Shown here: positions 26,656 to 35,041 of the stretch, in pieces
Layout: every line of letters begins with the position of its first letter
Position numbering within the stretch: position 1 is the first letter of the stretch
NCBI GenBank assembly: GCA_900546795.1
Contig: UREG01000002.1
Span: 1 to 64,000, forward strand
DNA: 64,000 bases
Origin: an uncultured Veillonellaceae bacterium
GTDB lineage: Bacteria > Bacillota > Negativicutes > Veillonellales > Megasphaeraceae
Direction of reading: 5' to 3'
Program-made: the position numbers and the translations under genes
The notes under the pieces: generated by a model
Told to the model about the DNA's origin: nothing
Seen by the model: the letters and a program-made list of their open reading frames with translations, nothing else
Database searches by the model: none

Positions 26656-27354
26656 CTAAAAAATAGCTACTTCTTCTGCGCATAGGAGTCTGTATTCTCC
26701 CCGCTTGAGCTCAGCATCCAGCGCTAATTCACCGATTCTGACCCGCTCCAATCCGACAACGGTAAGCCCTACGGCTTTGCACATGCGCTTAACCTGGTGA
26801 AATTTTCCTTCGCATATCTGAATTTTTATCCGATTTTCCTGCACTGGCTCCGCAAATCCGGGAGCGCAGGCATATCCGTCCTCCAGCAGGATTCCTGCTT
26901 GAAACCGTTCATTGATATTTTCCGGAATACACCCTTCCACTTCGGCCATATACGTTTTAAATATTTTTTTCTTAGGTGCAGTAATGCGGTGCGCCCACTT
27001 TCCATCATCGGTTAAAAGCAATAAGCCTTCCGTATCTTTATCCAATCGTCCAACTGGGAATATGCCTCGTCTTTGCCACGTTTCCGGCAAAAGATCGGTC
27101 ACCGTGCGCTGCGCAGGATCTTCTGTAGCTGAAATCACCCCTTTTGGTTTATTCAGCATGATATAAAGGTGTTCTGCATACAAAACCGGCTCTCCGCAAA
27201 ATACTACGCGGTCACTCGTATCGATTTTCTGGCTGCTGTCCCGTACGCTGCGGTTGTTTACTGTTACATCGCCGCGCCTGCAGTGCAGTTTTGCTTCGCT
27301 GCGGCTGCATATCCCCTGCGACACAAGGTATTTATCCAGTCTTACCTGGCTCAT
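26656..27354 (-). CDS. rsuA: RsuA-family pseudouridine synthase (16S rRNA)
   Basis: An N-terminal S4 domain (RLDKYLVSQGICSRSEAK) and a catalytic domain with GRLDKDTEGLLLLTDDG, in which the Asp after RL is the nucleophile. The 232-residue size and ALIGN-level look are those of RsuA (U516 of 16S rRNA) rather than RluB, but specificity is not certain. It overlaps the end of cobC by four bases, so it is read with the cobalamin operon. Confidence 0.88.
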   Translation of the reverse strand: MSQVRLDKYLVSQGICSRSEAKLHCRRGDVTVNNRSVRDSSQKIDTSDRVVFCGEPVLYAEHLYIMLNKPKGVISATEDPAQRTVTDLLPETWQRRGIFPVGRLDKDTEGLLLLTDDGKWAHRITAPKKKIFKTYMAEVEGCIPENINERFQAGILLEDGYACAPGFAEPVQENRIKIQICEGKFHQVKRMCKAVGLTVVGLERVRIGELALDAELKRGEYRLLCAEEVAIF

Positions 27355-27971
27355 ACATATTCTCCGGTCAGATGAATCGTACTGTTTAATAATGCCAAAT
27401 AATTTCTCGTCCCGTTATACCATACCGTAGAAACTGCGGTATTATCCTGCCGCACCGACCAGGAAAAATCAAGAGGAAGATTTAATAACGCGCAAAGAAG
27501 AACACGGTTTGTACCGCCATGACAGACTAAAACAATCGTATCTCCGTCCTTATGCTGTTTCAAGATAGATTGCAGACAGGAAAAAGCTCTTGTTTGCATG
27601 TCGGCAAACGTCTCGCCATTTTCGATCTGAACTTCTGACGGCTTTGTATACATCTGTTCTACTACGCCGGGCCATCTGGCTTCGATTTCATCAAAAGTTA
27701 ATCCTTCCCACTCGCCGAAACAAAGCTCCTGCAATTCCGCAAATGTTTTTACCGGCAAACCATGGCAGCGAGCTATTTGCTCTGCCGTTACTTTGGCCCG
27801 AATCAAATTGCTGGAATAGACGGCTGTAATCGGGGTATTCTTCATATAATTTGCCAGTTTTTCCGCCTGCTCTATTCCTTTGCTGCTAAGCGGAACATCT
27901 GTTGAGCCTTGGTATTTACCGCTTTTATTCCAAATCGTTTCTCCATGCCGAACTAAATGAATTGTGATCAC
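27351..27971 (-). CDS. cobC: Histidine phosphatase, probable alpha-ribazole phosphatase
   Basis: A 206-residue phosphoglycerate-mutase-like phosphatase with the catalytic VRHGETIWN at residues 7-15 and the second histidine in LVCHGGTNR. Placement at the end of a cobalamin operon suggests removal of the phosphate from alpha-ribazole phosphate or adenosylcobalamin 5'-phosphate. The motif set cannot by itself exclude another phosphatase of the family. It overlaps cobD and rsuA by four bases each. Confidence 0.85.
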   Translation of the reverse strand: MITIHLVRHGETIWNKSGKYQGSTDVPLSSKGIEQAEKLANYMKNTPITAVYSSNLIRAKVTAEQIARCHGLPVKTFAELQELCFGEWEGLTFDEIEARWPGVVEQMYTKPSEVQIENGETFADMQTRAFSCLQSILKQHKDGDTIVLVCHGGTNRVLLCALLNLPLDFSWSVRQDNTAVSTVWYNGTRNYLALLNSTIHLTGEYV

Positions 27972-29053
27972 TCCAACACCGCCTTTATCTTTTCATATAT
28001 AGTATTATTTTCTTCTGTTGTTTTTATTGCTATCCGAAAAAAGTATGGGTCTAATCCGTCATATGCCTCACAATTTCGAATCAGTATATGATGCGGCCGC
28101 AACCTATCTTGCAATTCCCGAACCGTCAATTGTCTGTTTTCCAGTTCGCAAAGCATAAAATTTACAGTAGGCAGATACGCTTTGATCCCCGGAATACTGT
28201 TCATTTTCTCATAAAATCGATCTTTTTCTTTGCTTATATACTGTTTGCTTTTAGCAATAAACGCCTGATCCTCCAATGCCGCCACGCCATAATACTGGGC
28301 CAGCACATTTACATTCCATGGATCTTTCCGCGCTTCCAGCGCCTGCACAAGCCCAGGCGCCATCACTGCAAATCCCAGCCGCAGCCCCGGTACGGCAAAA
28401 AATTTTGTCAAGGAATGCAGAATGACTAAATTATCATATTCCTTTAAGTAAGGAATATAGGTATGCTCTTGAGATTCTTCAACAAAATCGATAAACGATT
28501 CATCGATGACAACCAGGCAGTCTTTATCTCTCGCAGCGTCTAATAGAAGTATACCTTCTTTTTTATTCAAAAGGCAGCCGTCTGGATTATTCGGGTTTCC
28601 TAAAAACAATATTCCCTTTTGCGGAATATGCGGAAGTATCTTAGCTGCAGAAATATGGAATCCTTCGGTTTTATCCATTGCAGCAGCTGCTGCTTTGCTG
28701 CCGGCAGATACAGCGGCGCGCTCGTATTCGCTAAATGCCGGTCCAGTAACCAGCACATGTTCCGGCTGCAGGTAATGAGCCAGTAAATATAATATTTCTA
28801 CTGCGCCATTTCCTAAAAGAATTTGTTCGTTTTGAACGCCGTAATACTGGCAAATCGACTTCTTTAATGCTTCTCCCTGCGGATCCGGATAGTGCTGTAT
28901 CAACTCTATATGCTCCATAAGAGACTGCAATCCTTTAGGCGAACAGCCTAAAGGATTGATATTCGCACTAAAATCCGCTATCTGTTTTAAATCACAGCCA
29001 CTGTTTTTGGCATGAAGAAAAATATTGCCGCCATGTACATTTTGGCCGCTCAT
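27968..29053 (-). CDS. cobD: L-threonine-O-3-phosphate decarboxylase
   Basis: PLP enzyme of aminotransferase class I fold (361 residues) that makes (R)-1-amino-2-propanol phosphate, the linker of the cobalamin nucleotide loop. ANINPLG near the start, GNPNNPDG, the PLP aspartate region VVIDESFIDF and the Schiff-base lysine in SLTKFFAVPGLRLG are diagnostic. Histidinol-phosphate aminotransferase is the main alternative, but the pduX and cobS neighbours argue against it. Confidence 0.9.
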   Translation of the reverse strand: MSGQNVHGGNIFLHAKNSGCDLKQIADFSANINPLGCSPKGLQSLMEHIELIQHYPDPQGEALKKSICQYYGVQNEQILLGNGAVEILYLLAHYLQPEHVLVTGPAFSEYERAAVSAGSKAAAAAMDKTEGFHISAAKILPHIPQKGILFLGNPNNPDGCLLNKKEGILLLDAARDKDCLVVIDESFIDFVEESQEHTYIPYLKEYDNLVILHSLTKFFAVPGLRLGFAVMAPGLVQALEARKDPWNVNVLAQYYGVAALEDQAFIAKSKQYISKEKDRFYEKMNSIPGIKAYLPTVNFMLCELENRQLTVRELQDRLRPHHILIRNCEAYDGLDPYFFRIAIKTTEENNTIYEKIKAVLE

Positions 29054-29054
29054 C

Positions 29055-29915
29055 TTATTCCACCTCTTTATTCGTACAAATCAGTCCGTCACTTACTGTA
29101 TACACAGTATCATAATACATTAAATTTGGAATTAGTGCTTTCACGCTTCTTTTTATATTTTCCACGTTTTGCTGTTTTTCGCATAAAAGCCCCAGCACCG
29201 TACCGCTATGCGCCACAATAACACCGAAACAGCCTTCCTCTTTACCTATTGTCCAAAGCTTCTCTAATCCCGGTTTTTCCAACAATTTTTGATTAGCGAA
29301 GGCACTGAGCGTAGCCGCCCGGCCTATGTAGTTCAAGTCCTGATTCTTTATGCCTTTCTCGAATAGCGAAAGAGCTTTTATCATAACAGATTCATTTTGC
29401 TTTCGCAACTGATGCAAGTTTTTGTTTTTATTAAATAGTACCGTATCCACCGTGCCGCCCGTATCAAACATCACAATTTTACTTTCAGGCACCGTTCCTA
29501 AAAAACGATTGATACGGCCGTGCAAATGGTCAAACTGGACGCATCCTGGATATACTACCGCATCGCTCGGCTCTATGGAGAGACATATTTCCATTATTTC
29601 TTCATAAGAAAGTTCATGCCCAGCCGCCAGCGCCACCGCTTGGCTTACAGCCGCAATATCAGCGCTGCTGGACGCCATGCCCTTTCCCCTTTCAATCTGT
29701 GATAGTAAGGAAATCGGAATATCGTTTTTCAGCTGCAAATATTTTTGCGTAATTTGGCGGGCTTTTTCCGCTTTAGGCGGCAGTATGCCCTGTTCTTTTC
29801 CTGCCACTGCCATCGCGTAGCGATCTATGGGGCAAGTTACAAGAAACTCTTGCCCGCCAATACTTCCTTGTATAAATTCACCGCAAGTCCCGGGCACACG
29901 AACAATTATCGCCAT
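29055..29915 (-). CDS. pduX: L-threonine kinase (PduX-type, GHMP family)
   Basis: Phosphorylates L-threonine to supply CobD. A GHMP kinase of 286 residues: VPGTCGEFIQG opens the protein and the ATP loop is GKGMASSSADIAA (about 77-89). It ends one base before cobD, so the two successive steps to aminopropanol phosphate are coupled. Its start overlaps the end of cobS by 10 bases. Confidence 0.9.
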   Translation of the reverse strand: MAIIVRVPGTCGEFIQGSIGGQEFLVTCPIDRYAMAVAGKEQGILPPKAEKARQITQKYLQLKNDIPISLLSQIERGKGMASSSADIAAVSQAVALAAGHELSYEEIMEICLSIEPSDAVVYPGCVQFDHLHGRINRFLGTVPESKIVMFDTGGTVDTVLFNKNKNLHQLRKQNESVMIKALSLFEKGIKNQDLNYIGRAATLSAFANQKLLEKPGLEKLWTIGKEEGCFGVIVAHSGTVLGLLCEKQQNVENIKRSVKALIPNLMYYDTVYTVSDGLICTNKEVE

Positions 29916-30652
29916 ACCATCACCTGTTCAACCAGTATTGTACCGAGTATGATGAGCTCTGTCAGCTCTGTTATCGCTCCATAAGTATCGCCGGTCACGC
30001 CGCCGATTTGCTTTACTATATATCGGTTGCCGCTCCATACCGCCAATATGCCGGCAGCTAAGCAAACTGTATAGTCATACGTCCAATACAGGCCCGGCAG
30101 CAAGGCGAATATGGCCGCTGTTTTTAACGCATAAGGCTCCGCATATTGAGCAAAGGCTTTTCCCATGCCTTCTTTTCGGGCATACGGAAACTGCGTAATG
30201 CTGATGACCATACCAAAACGGCTGATAACAGGCATACAAAATAATGCCATCGGGATCGCTTCAGCACTGATATTTTCTAAAAAAGCCGTTTTCAGCATCA
30301 CTAAAAATACAAATGCCACCACACCATTAGAGCCTACTCGGCTATCTTTCATTATTTCCAATTTTCGTTCCCGCTCCCTGCCGGAAAAGATTCCGTCCGC
30401 CGTGTCCATAAATCCATCGGCATGCAGTCCTCCGGTAAGCAAAAATTCTGCCAATACAACAAGCACGGCCGCAAGAAAAGGCGTCACATAAGGAGAAGTA
30501 AAACAATATATACCGGCCAATATCGCGCCAATAACCATGCCAATAAGCGGGAAATATTTCACACTGCCGCCAAATGCTTCTGCCGTCCATACTGTTTGAT
30601 TATTAATGTGAATCCGCGTTAAAAATTGCAGACCTATTAAAAATGAATTCAT
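29906..30652 (-). CDS. cobS: Adenosylcobinamide-GDP ribazoletransferase (cobalamin synthase)
   Basis: Integral membrane enzyme (248 residues, several hydrophobic segments) that joins adenosylcobinamide-GDP and alpha-ribazole. Conserved: LTRIHI, FPLIGMVIG, the metal-binding GGLHADGFMDTADG and GGVTGDTYGA. ATG 30652 overlaps the cbiB stop in an ATGA; TTGGAG upstream serves as binding site. Confidence 0.94.
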   Translation of the reverse strand: MNSFLIGLQFLTRIHINNQTVWTAEAFGGSVKYFPLIGMVIGAILAGIYCFTSPYVTPFLAAVLVVLAEFLLTGGLHADGFMDTADGIFSGRERERKLEIMKDSRVGSNGVVAFVFLVMLKTAFLENISAEAIPMALFCMPVISRFGMVISITQFPYARKEGMGKAFAQYAEPYALKTAAIFALLPGLYWTYDYTVCLAAGILAVWSGNRYIVKQIGGVTGDTYGAITELTELIILGTILVEQVMVWR

Positions 30653-31605
30653 AATATACTCCAACATAAAGAAAATATAACGATTCCCAGAACCGTGCTT
30701 ACATACATGAGCTGTATCGTTTGAATGATGTATTTTCGAGACAGAGCATTGTCCGGATCTCCCATATACGCCCGAAAGTTAGGCTGACCGCCATAATAGT
30801 TCATTCCGCCCAGCCGGATATGAAGCGCACCGGCAGTCGGAGCTTCTGCATAACCGCCGTTTGGACTAGGGTGACGGCTGGCATCCCGCAAACCGATCCG
30901 CAAAGCATTTTTCCAATCCCTTCTCACTAAAAATGCAGCACATACCAGCAGCAAAAACGTCAGGCGCGCAGGAATATAGTTCAATGCATCGTCTAATTTG
31001 GCCGCGATTCGTCCGAAAAAGAGATACCGCTCGTTTTTATATCCTACCATCGAATCCATCGTATTAGCCGCCCGGTATAGAACGGCGCCCATAACTCCGA
31101 ATACAAAGTAGTAAAACAGCGGTGAAATAATACCGTCTACAATATTTTCTGCAACCGTTTCGATCGTTGCCCGAGTAATTTCTCCCTCGTCTAAGTCCTG
31201 TGTATCACGACCTACGATCCAGCCTACTTTTCGCCGTGCTTCCAAAATATCATTTTTCTGCAGAAGATGATACAATTCCAGTCCGGCTTCTGCCAGAGAA
31301 CGCGGTGCAATCGTACAGTATAACAGCACTATCTGCATACACAGATACCAATACCAACCCACCAGCGTACTCAGCCATAACAAGACAGCCGCAGCCGCGG
31401 CAGCCGCACATAACGTTCCTGCCGTCAGCCATCCGCCTTTTATCAGTTTAGCCTCATCCGTATCCTGCGCTCGGTATAAACGATTTTCAAAAAAAGTAAT
31501 AATCCGTCCAATCCCTACTACCGGATGCCATTTTCCTTTTGGATCTCCCAGTAAACAATCCAACAAAAAAGCTCCTGCCGCAACAGCAATCACCATGTAC
31601 TCCAT
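30649..31605 (-). CDS. cbiB: Adenosylcobinamide-phosphate synthase
   Basis: Membrane protein of 318 residues that attaches aminopropanol (phosphate) to adenosylcobyric acid. LLGDPKGKWHPVVGIG, VGRDTQDLDEGEITRATIETVAEN and SPNGGYAEAPTAGALHIRLGG are the hallmark blocks. It lies between cbiP, which makes its substrate, and cobS, which acts later. The start overlaps the cbiP stop (TAATG). Confidence 0.95.
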   Translation of the reverse strand: MEYMVIAVAAGAFLLDCLLGDPKGKWHPVVGIGRIITFFENRLYRAQDTDEAKLIKGGWLTAGTLCAAAAAAAVLLWLSTLVGWYWYLCMQIVLLYCTIAPRSLAEAGLELYHLLQKNDILEARRKVGWIVGRDTQDLDEGEITRATIETVAENIVDGIISPLFYYFVFGVMGAVLYRAANTMDSMVGYKNERYLFFGRIAAKLDDALNYIPARLTFLLLVCAAFLVRRDWKNALRIGLRDASRHPSPNGGYAEAPTAGALHIRLGGMNYYGGQPNFRAYMGDPDNALSRKYIIQTIQLMYVSTVLGIVIFSLCWSIL

Positions 31606-33128
31606 TATATCCCTTCATTCATGATCTGTCTTAACTTATCCATGTCAAGATGTTCAGATACAATGGAAGCCAGCCGGTCATACGCTGCATCTTTATGTTT
31701 CTGCATCTCAAATTGTACAGGCAGTACAGGCAGCCCTTTTTTACTTCTCAATGCATTGATAACCGCTCGCCGAAGTATATCATTATCAAAAATGCCATGA
31801 ATATATGAACCAAAAATATGTTTGCCGTCCATATTAACATATCCATCCTGAACAGCGCCTTCTTCCCCTTCCCGATACACGGTAAACTGAGGCGCTATCT
31901 CTTTGACAGGACGAGAAACGCCCATATGAATTTCGTATCCTTTCAGGTCTTCTCCGCTTACATTCACATCTAAGAACGGAAAATTCTTCACTTTTAGCGA
32001 TACCTGATACGTAGCTTTCGTTTCTTTCATTTCCGTTTCAATCGGCAATAACCCTAATCCTTCGATTTCAGTGATATCACTTTCCGTATGATGCGGATCT
32101 AATATTCGCGCTCCCATCATCTGATATCCGCCGCAGATTCCCGCTACGGGAACATCTGCTTTCGCTAACGCCTGAATCTCTTTATCAAAGCCTTGCTCTT
32201 TAAGATATGCCAAGTCTTGCGTTGTATTTTTACTTCCCGGCAAAATGATCATATCCGGCTGGCCAATCGTCTCGCCTTTTTTCACAAACCGTACCGAAAC
32301 ATCCGGTTCATGAATGAACGCGTCCACATCTGTGAAATTAGATATTTTCGGCGTCTGCAGAACCGCAATCTGAATCGGCTTAGAAGCATCTTCGCACTTA
32401 TCATCCAAAGAAACAGAGTCTTCTTCTTCTATTCCCAAATCCTCGATGCTGGGGATTACTCCTAATACAGGCTTGCCAGTCTTTTCTTCCAAAAACGTGA
32501 TTGCCGGTTCCAGCAAACGGACGTCTCCCCGGAATTTATTAATGACAATACCTTTCACTAAATCCCGCTCTTCCGGCTCCAACAGTTCTAATGTGCCCAC
32601 GATGGACGCCAATGCTCCGCCGCGATCGATATCTGCAACAAGAAAAACAGGGATTTTCCCTAACTTAGCCACACGCATATTCACGATGTCATTCGCTTTT
32701 AAATTAACTTCAGCCGGACTTCCAGCGCCTTCTACCACAATGACATCATAATTTTGATCCAAAAACTCCAAGCTTTCCTTCACTTTATCCAGTGCCGTCA
32801 AACTATATTTGGTATGATACTCTTTTGCACTATATACGCCGACCGGCTTACCCATCAGCACCACTTGAGAAGAAGCATTTCCTGTCGGTTTCAGCAGGAC
32901 TGGATTCATCTGCACGATTGGCAGCACTCCCGCAGCTTCTGCTTGTACAACCTGGGCACGCCCAATCTCATCTCCTGCCAGCGTAACATAGGAGTTAAGC
33001 GCCATATTTTGTGCTTTGAACGGCGCCACCCGCAGTCCTTCCTTATAAAAAATCCGACACAGGGCAGTAGTTAATATACTTTTTCCTACATGAGAGCTTG
33101 TTCCTTGAAACATGATTTTCTTTGCCAT
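31605..33128 (-). CDS. cbiP: Cobyric acid synthase (adenosylcobyrinic acid a,c-diamide amidotransferase)
   Basis: Amidates four carboxyl groups of the corrin ring using glutamine and ATP. The N-terminal P-loop GTSSHVGKS and DIDRGGALASIVGT form the synthetase domain; the C-terminal type-1 glutamine amidotransferase domain has its nucleophile in AGICGGYQMMG and the catalytic His in SYIHGIFDN. Length 507. ATG 33128 overlaps the cobU stop codon by one base. Confidence 0.95.
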   Translation of the reverse strand: MAKKIMFQGTSSHVGKSILTTALCRIFYKEGLRVAPFKAQNMALNSYVTLAGDEIGRAQVVQAEAAGVLPIVQMNPVLLKPTGNASSQVVLMGKPVGVYSAKEYHTKYSLTALDKVKESLEFLDQNYDVIVVEGAGSPAEVNLKANDIVNMRVAKLGKIPVFLVADIDRGGALASIVGTLELLEPEERDLVKGIVINKFRGDVRLLEPAITFLEEKTGKPVLGVIPSIEDLGIEEEDSVSLDDKCEDASKPIQIAVLQTPKISNFTDVDAFIHEPDVSVRFVKKGETIGQPDMIILPGSKNTTQDLAYLKEQGFDKEIQALAKADVPVAGICGGYQMMGARILDPHHTESDITEIEGLGLLPIETEMKETKATYQVSLKVKNFPFLDVNVSGEDLKGYEIHMGVSRPVKEIAPQFTVYREGEEGAVQDGYVNMDGKHIFGSYIHGIFDNDILRRAVINALRSKKGLPVLPVQFEMQKHKDAAYDRLASIVSEHLDMDKLRQIMNEGI

Positions 33129-33688
33129 TACATCGTACAACTCCTTTTTTTAAGTTCTATCGTGATCCCTGAAACAGTCAGGTATACTTCTTTGGCAGCG
33201 TCAGCGATCATCTGATTCGCTTTTCCTACCATGTCCCGATAGTTCCGGGTAAGCGGATCCATAGGAACTATACCGGAACCTAATTCATTCGTTACGATAA
33301 TCAAACGGGCTCCTTGTGCAGCCAAGGCTGCTTTTATAATCGATTCTATATGCTCCGTATAACCAGCCATGAGTTCCTCGAGTCCTTCGGATTCATGTTT
33401 AAACAGATAATTGCTGGTATATAACGTAAGGCAGTCGAGTAATACCGCCTCATTTTCAGCTAAAATTTCAGGCAGTACCGCCGGCAAATCGTACGGCACT
33501 TCATACTCATTCCAACAGTCCGGTCTTCTTAACCGATGTTTTGCCACACGGTACTCCATTTCCTTATCCAAAATCTGCGCAGTCGCAATATATCCCAGCT
33601 GCCCGGGAAATTTGACAAGCAGACGTTCAGCAAATTCACTTTTTCCGCTTTTTGCTCCGCCAGTAACCAAATATATCGGTGATTCCAT
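33128..33688 (-). CDS. cobU: Adenosylcobinamide kinase / adenosylcobinamide-phosphate guanylyltransferase
   Basis: Activates adenosylcobinamide to its GDP form. The P-loop GGAKSGKS is at residues 10-17, with DCLTLYTSNYL and VTNELGSGIVPMDPLTRNYRD being the CobU blocks that hold the guanylylation region. Length 186. First gene of the seven-gene cobalamin operon. The 97-base gap upstream is too short and shows no cobalamin riboswitch. Confidence 0.95.
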   Translation of the reverse strand: MESPIYLVTGGAKSGKSEFAERLLVKFPGQLGYIATAQILDKEMEYRVAKHRLRRPDCWNEYEVPYDLPAVLPEILAENEAVLLDCLTLYTSNYLFKHESEGLEELMAGYTEHIESIIKAALAAQGARLIIVTNELGSGIVPMDPLTRNYRDMVGKANQMIADAAKEVYLTVSGITIELKKRSCTM

Positions 33689-33785
33689 ATCTATTTCCTG
33701 CCTTTTTATTTATTCGTCAAAATATAGCTAATTCCTTTTATTTATACTATAATATAATCATAATTTATTTTGGAGGTTTTGTCTG

Positions 33786-34163
33786 ATGGAAAAACAGGAA
33801 CAGCAACAAAAAGAAAAATTCGAAGTCAATTTAAAACGAACCCTGTGGAACCACACGTATCGCGGAACGGTTTGCAACGACAGAGAGCAATATTTAGCTA
33901 CAATCCGAGTCATTCTGGGGATCCCGCTGGACCGCAGTGAAGTTCCGGAAAATGCCCCTACGGTATATGAATATATCACGGTGCTTGTAGAAGACGCAGA
34001 ATTGGAAGCGGAACAAATCATTGATTTTGAAACGACACTTGCGCCGATCTTGATGAAAAAGATCAGTGGCCCAGCGTTTCGTCCGCAGCATTGTTTCTTC
34101 TTCTATCCCAGCCCGAACGATGTATTAGTAAAAGCAAAATCTACTTCGGCTGTTCAATCTTAA
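33786..34163 (+). CDS. Conserved-looking hypothetical protein, 125 residues
   Basis: Not recognised. The gene has a strong GGAGG binding site and an AT-rich region with TATAAT upstream, so it is likely real. The protein has a Gln/Lys-rich N terminus, then a mixed domain (LKRTLWNHTYRGTVCNDREQ, LGIPLDR, YITVLVEDAELEAEQIIDFE), an aromatic patch near the C terminus and no signal peptide or membrane segment. Two cysteines are not in a metal motif. It is divergent from the cobalamin operon and convergent with queC; neither shows its role. Confidence 0.75.
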   Translation: MEKQEQQQKEKFEVNLKRTLWNHTYRGTVCNDREQYLATIRVILGIPLDRSEVPENAPTVYEYITVLVEDAELEAEQIIDFETTLAPILMKKISGPAFRPQHCFFFYPSPNDVLVKAKSTSAVQS

Positions 34164-34183
34164 TCCTGCTTCGCTGAAAAAAG

Positions 34184-34215
34184 GCTCTGAAACTTAGTTA
34201 AGTTCAGAGCTTTTC
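34184..34215 (+). terminator. Terminator between the 125-residue gene and queC
   Basis: GCTCTGAA (34184-34191) pairs with TTCAGAGC (34203-34210), extended inward by ACTT/AAGT pairing, and a T-rich tail follows. Confidence 0.75.
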
Positions 34216-34280
34216 TTTTTGCTCATAATTTTATTTATGAGCCTAGATAAACACATTATACCGCGTTTGCTTTTATTTTG

Positions 34281-34976
34281 CTATAGTTTTATTGCTAAAG
34301 CTGGGTCTTTTACACCATTTTCTGCAAAAGCCCGTGCCCGATCCCTGCACGTTCCGCAAACGCCGCAGGGCGTTTCTTTCCCCTCATAACAACTCCAAGT
34401 ATATTCATATGGGGCATTGCGCCGCAAACCTTCTTTTACAATGCGTGTTTTATTCCACAGCAGCAAGGGAGCCTCTATTCGGCAAACCTTACCGCTCCCT
34501 TCATACACTGCCGTATTCATCGCTTGATAAAATTCCGGCGTGCAGTCTGGATAGGCAGCTCCCGCCGCGTCGTCCGCATGCGCGCCATAATATACAATTT
34601 CTGCACCTAATGCCAGCGCCAGCGAGGCAGCTGCGCTCAAAAACAGGCCGTTTCGAAAAGGAACATAAGTGGATACTGGTTCCGTCCCTTTTCTTTGCGC
34701 TAATTGTTCACTGTAAGACGTATGGGGAATTTCTTCTTTACTTTGCTTTAGTAATGAACACTGACTAAATGCCATTAATGAAGTAATATCATGTTCAATA
34801 TGGCGGACACCATAGTGAGCGGCAATTTTCCGAGCGCAGGCGAGTTCCTTATCATGCTTTTGTCCATAATATATTGATAAGGCAGTTACTTGTTCTACAC
34901 CCAGTTTTTCTGCGGCGATTGCAAGGCAGGTTGTACTGTCAATACCACCGCTTAATAAAACAACTGCTTTTTCCAT
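34281..34976 (-). CDS. queC: 7-cyano-7-deazaguanine synthase
   Basis: Makes preQ0, the precursor of queuosine, from 7-carboxy-7-deazaguanine with ATP and ammonia. The PP-loop SGGIDST is at 9-15; YYGAHADDAAGAAYPDC and the C-terminal zinc cysteines in CYEGKETPCGVCGTC are diagnostic. Length 231. The FRNG block reads VPFRNGLF. queD, queE and queF are not nearby. It follows leuS after a terminator and has a strong AAGGAG site. Confidence 0.93.
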   Translation of the reverse strand: MEKAVVLLSGGIDSTTCLAIAAEKLGVEQVTALSIYYGQKHDKELACARKIAAHYGVRHIEHDITSLMAFSQCSLLKQSKEEIPHTSYSEQLAQRKGTEPVSTYVPFRNGLFLSAAASLALALGAEIVYYGAHADDAAGAAYPDCTPEFYQAMNTAVYEGSGKVCRIEAPLLLWNKTRIVKEGLRRNAPYEYTWSCYEGKETPCGVCGTCRDRARAFAENGVKDPALAIKL

Positions 34977-34994
34977 ATATACTCCTTTTCATAA

Positions 34995-35035
34995 AAATAT
35001 CCCGTTATCCCAATTCCCAGGATAACGGGATATTT
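34995..35035 (-). terminator. Intrinsic terminator after leuS
   Basis: A perfect 16-bp stem (34995-35010 with 35020-35035) with a 9-base loop is followed on the minus strand by a short T run. Confidence 0.85.
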
Positions 35036-35041
35036 ATTTAT

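Noticed and set aside
33689..33785. Cobalamin riboswitch upstream of cobU
   Set aside because: The gap is only 97 bases, very AT-rich, and lacks the B12-box.
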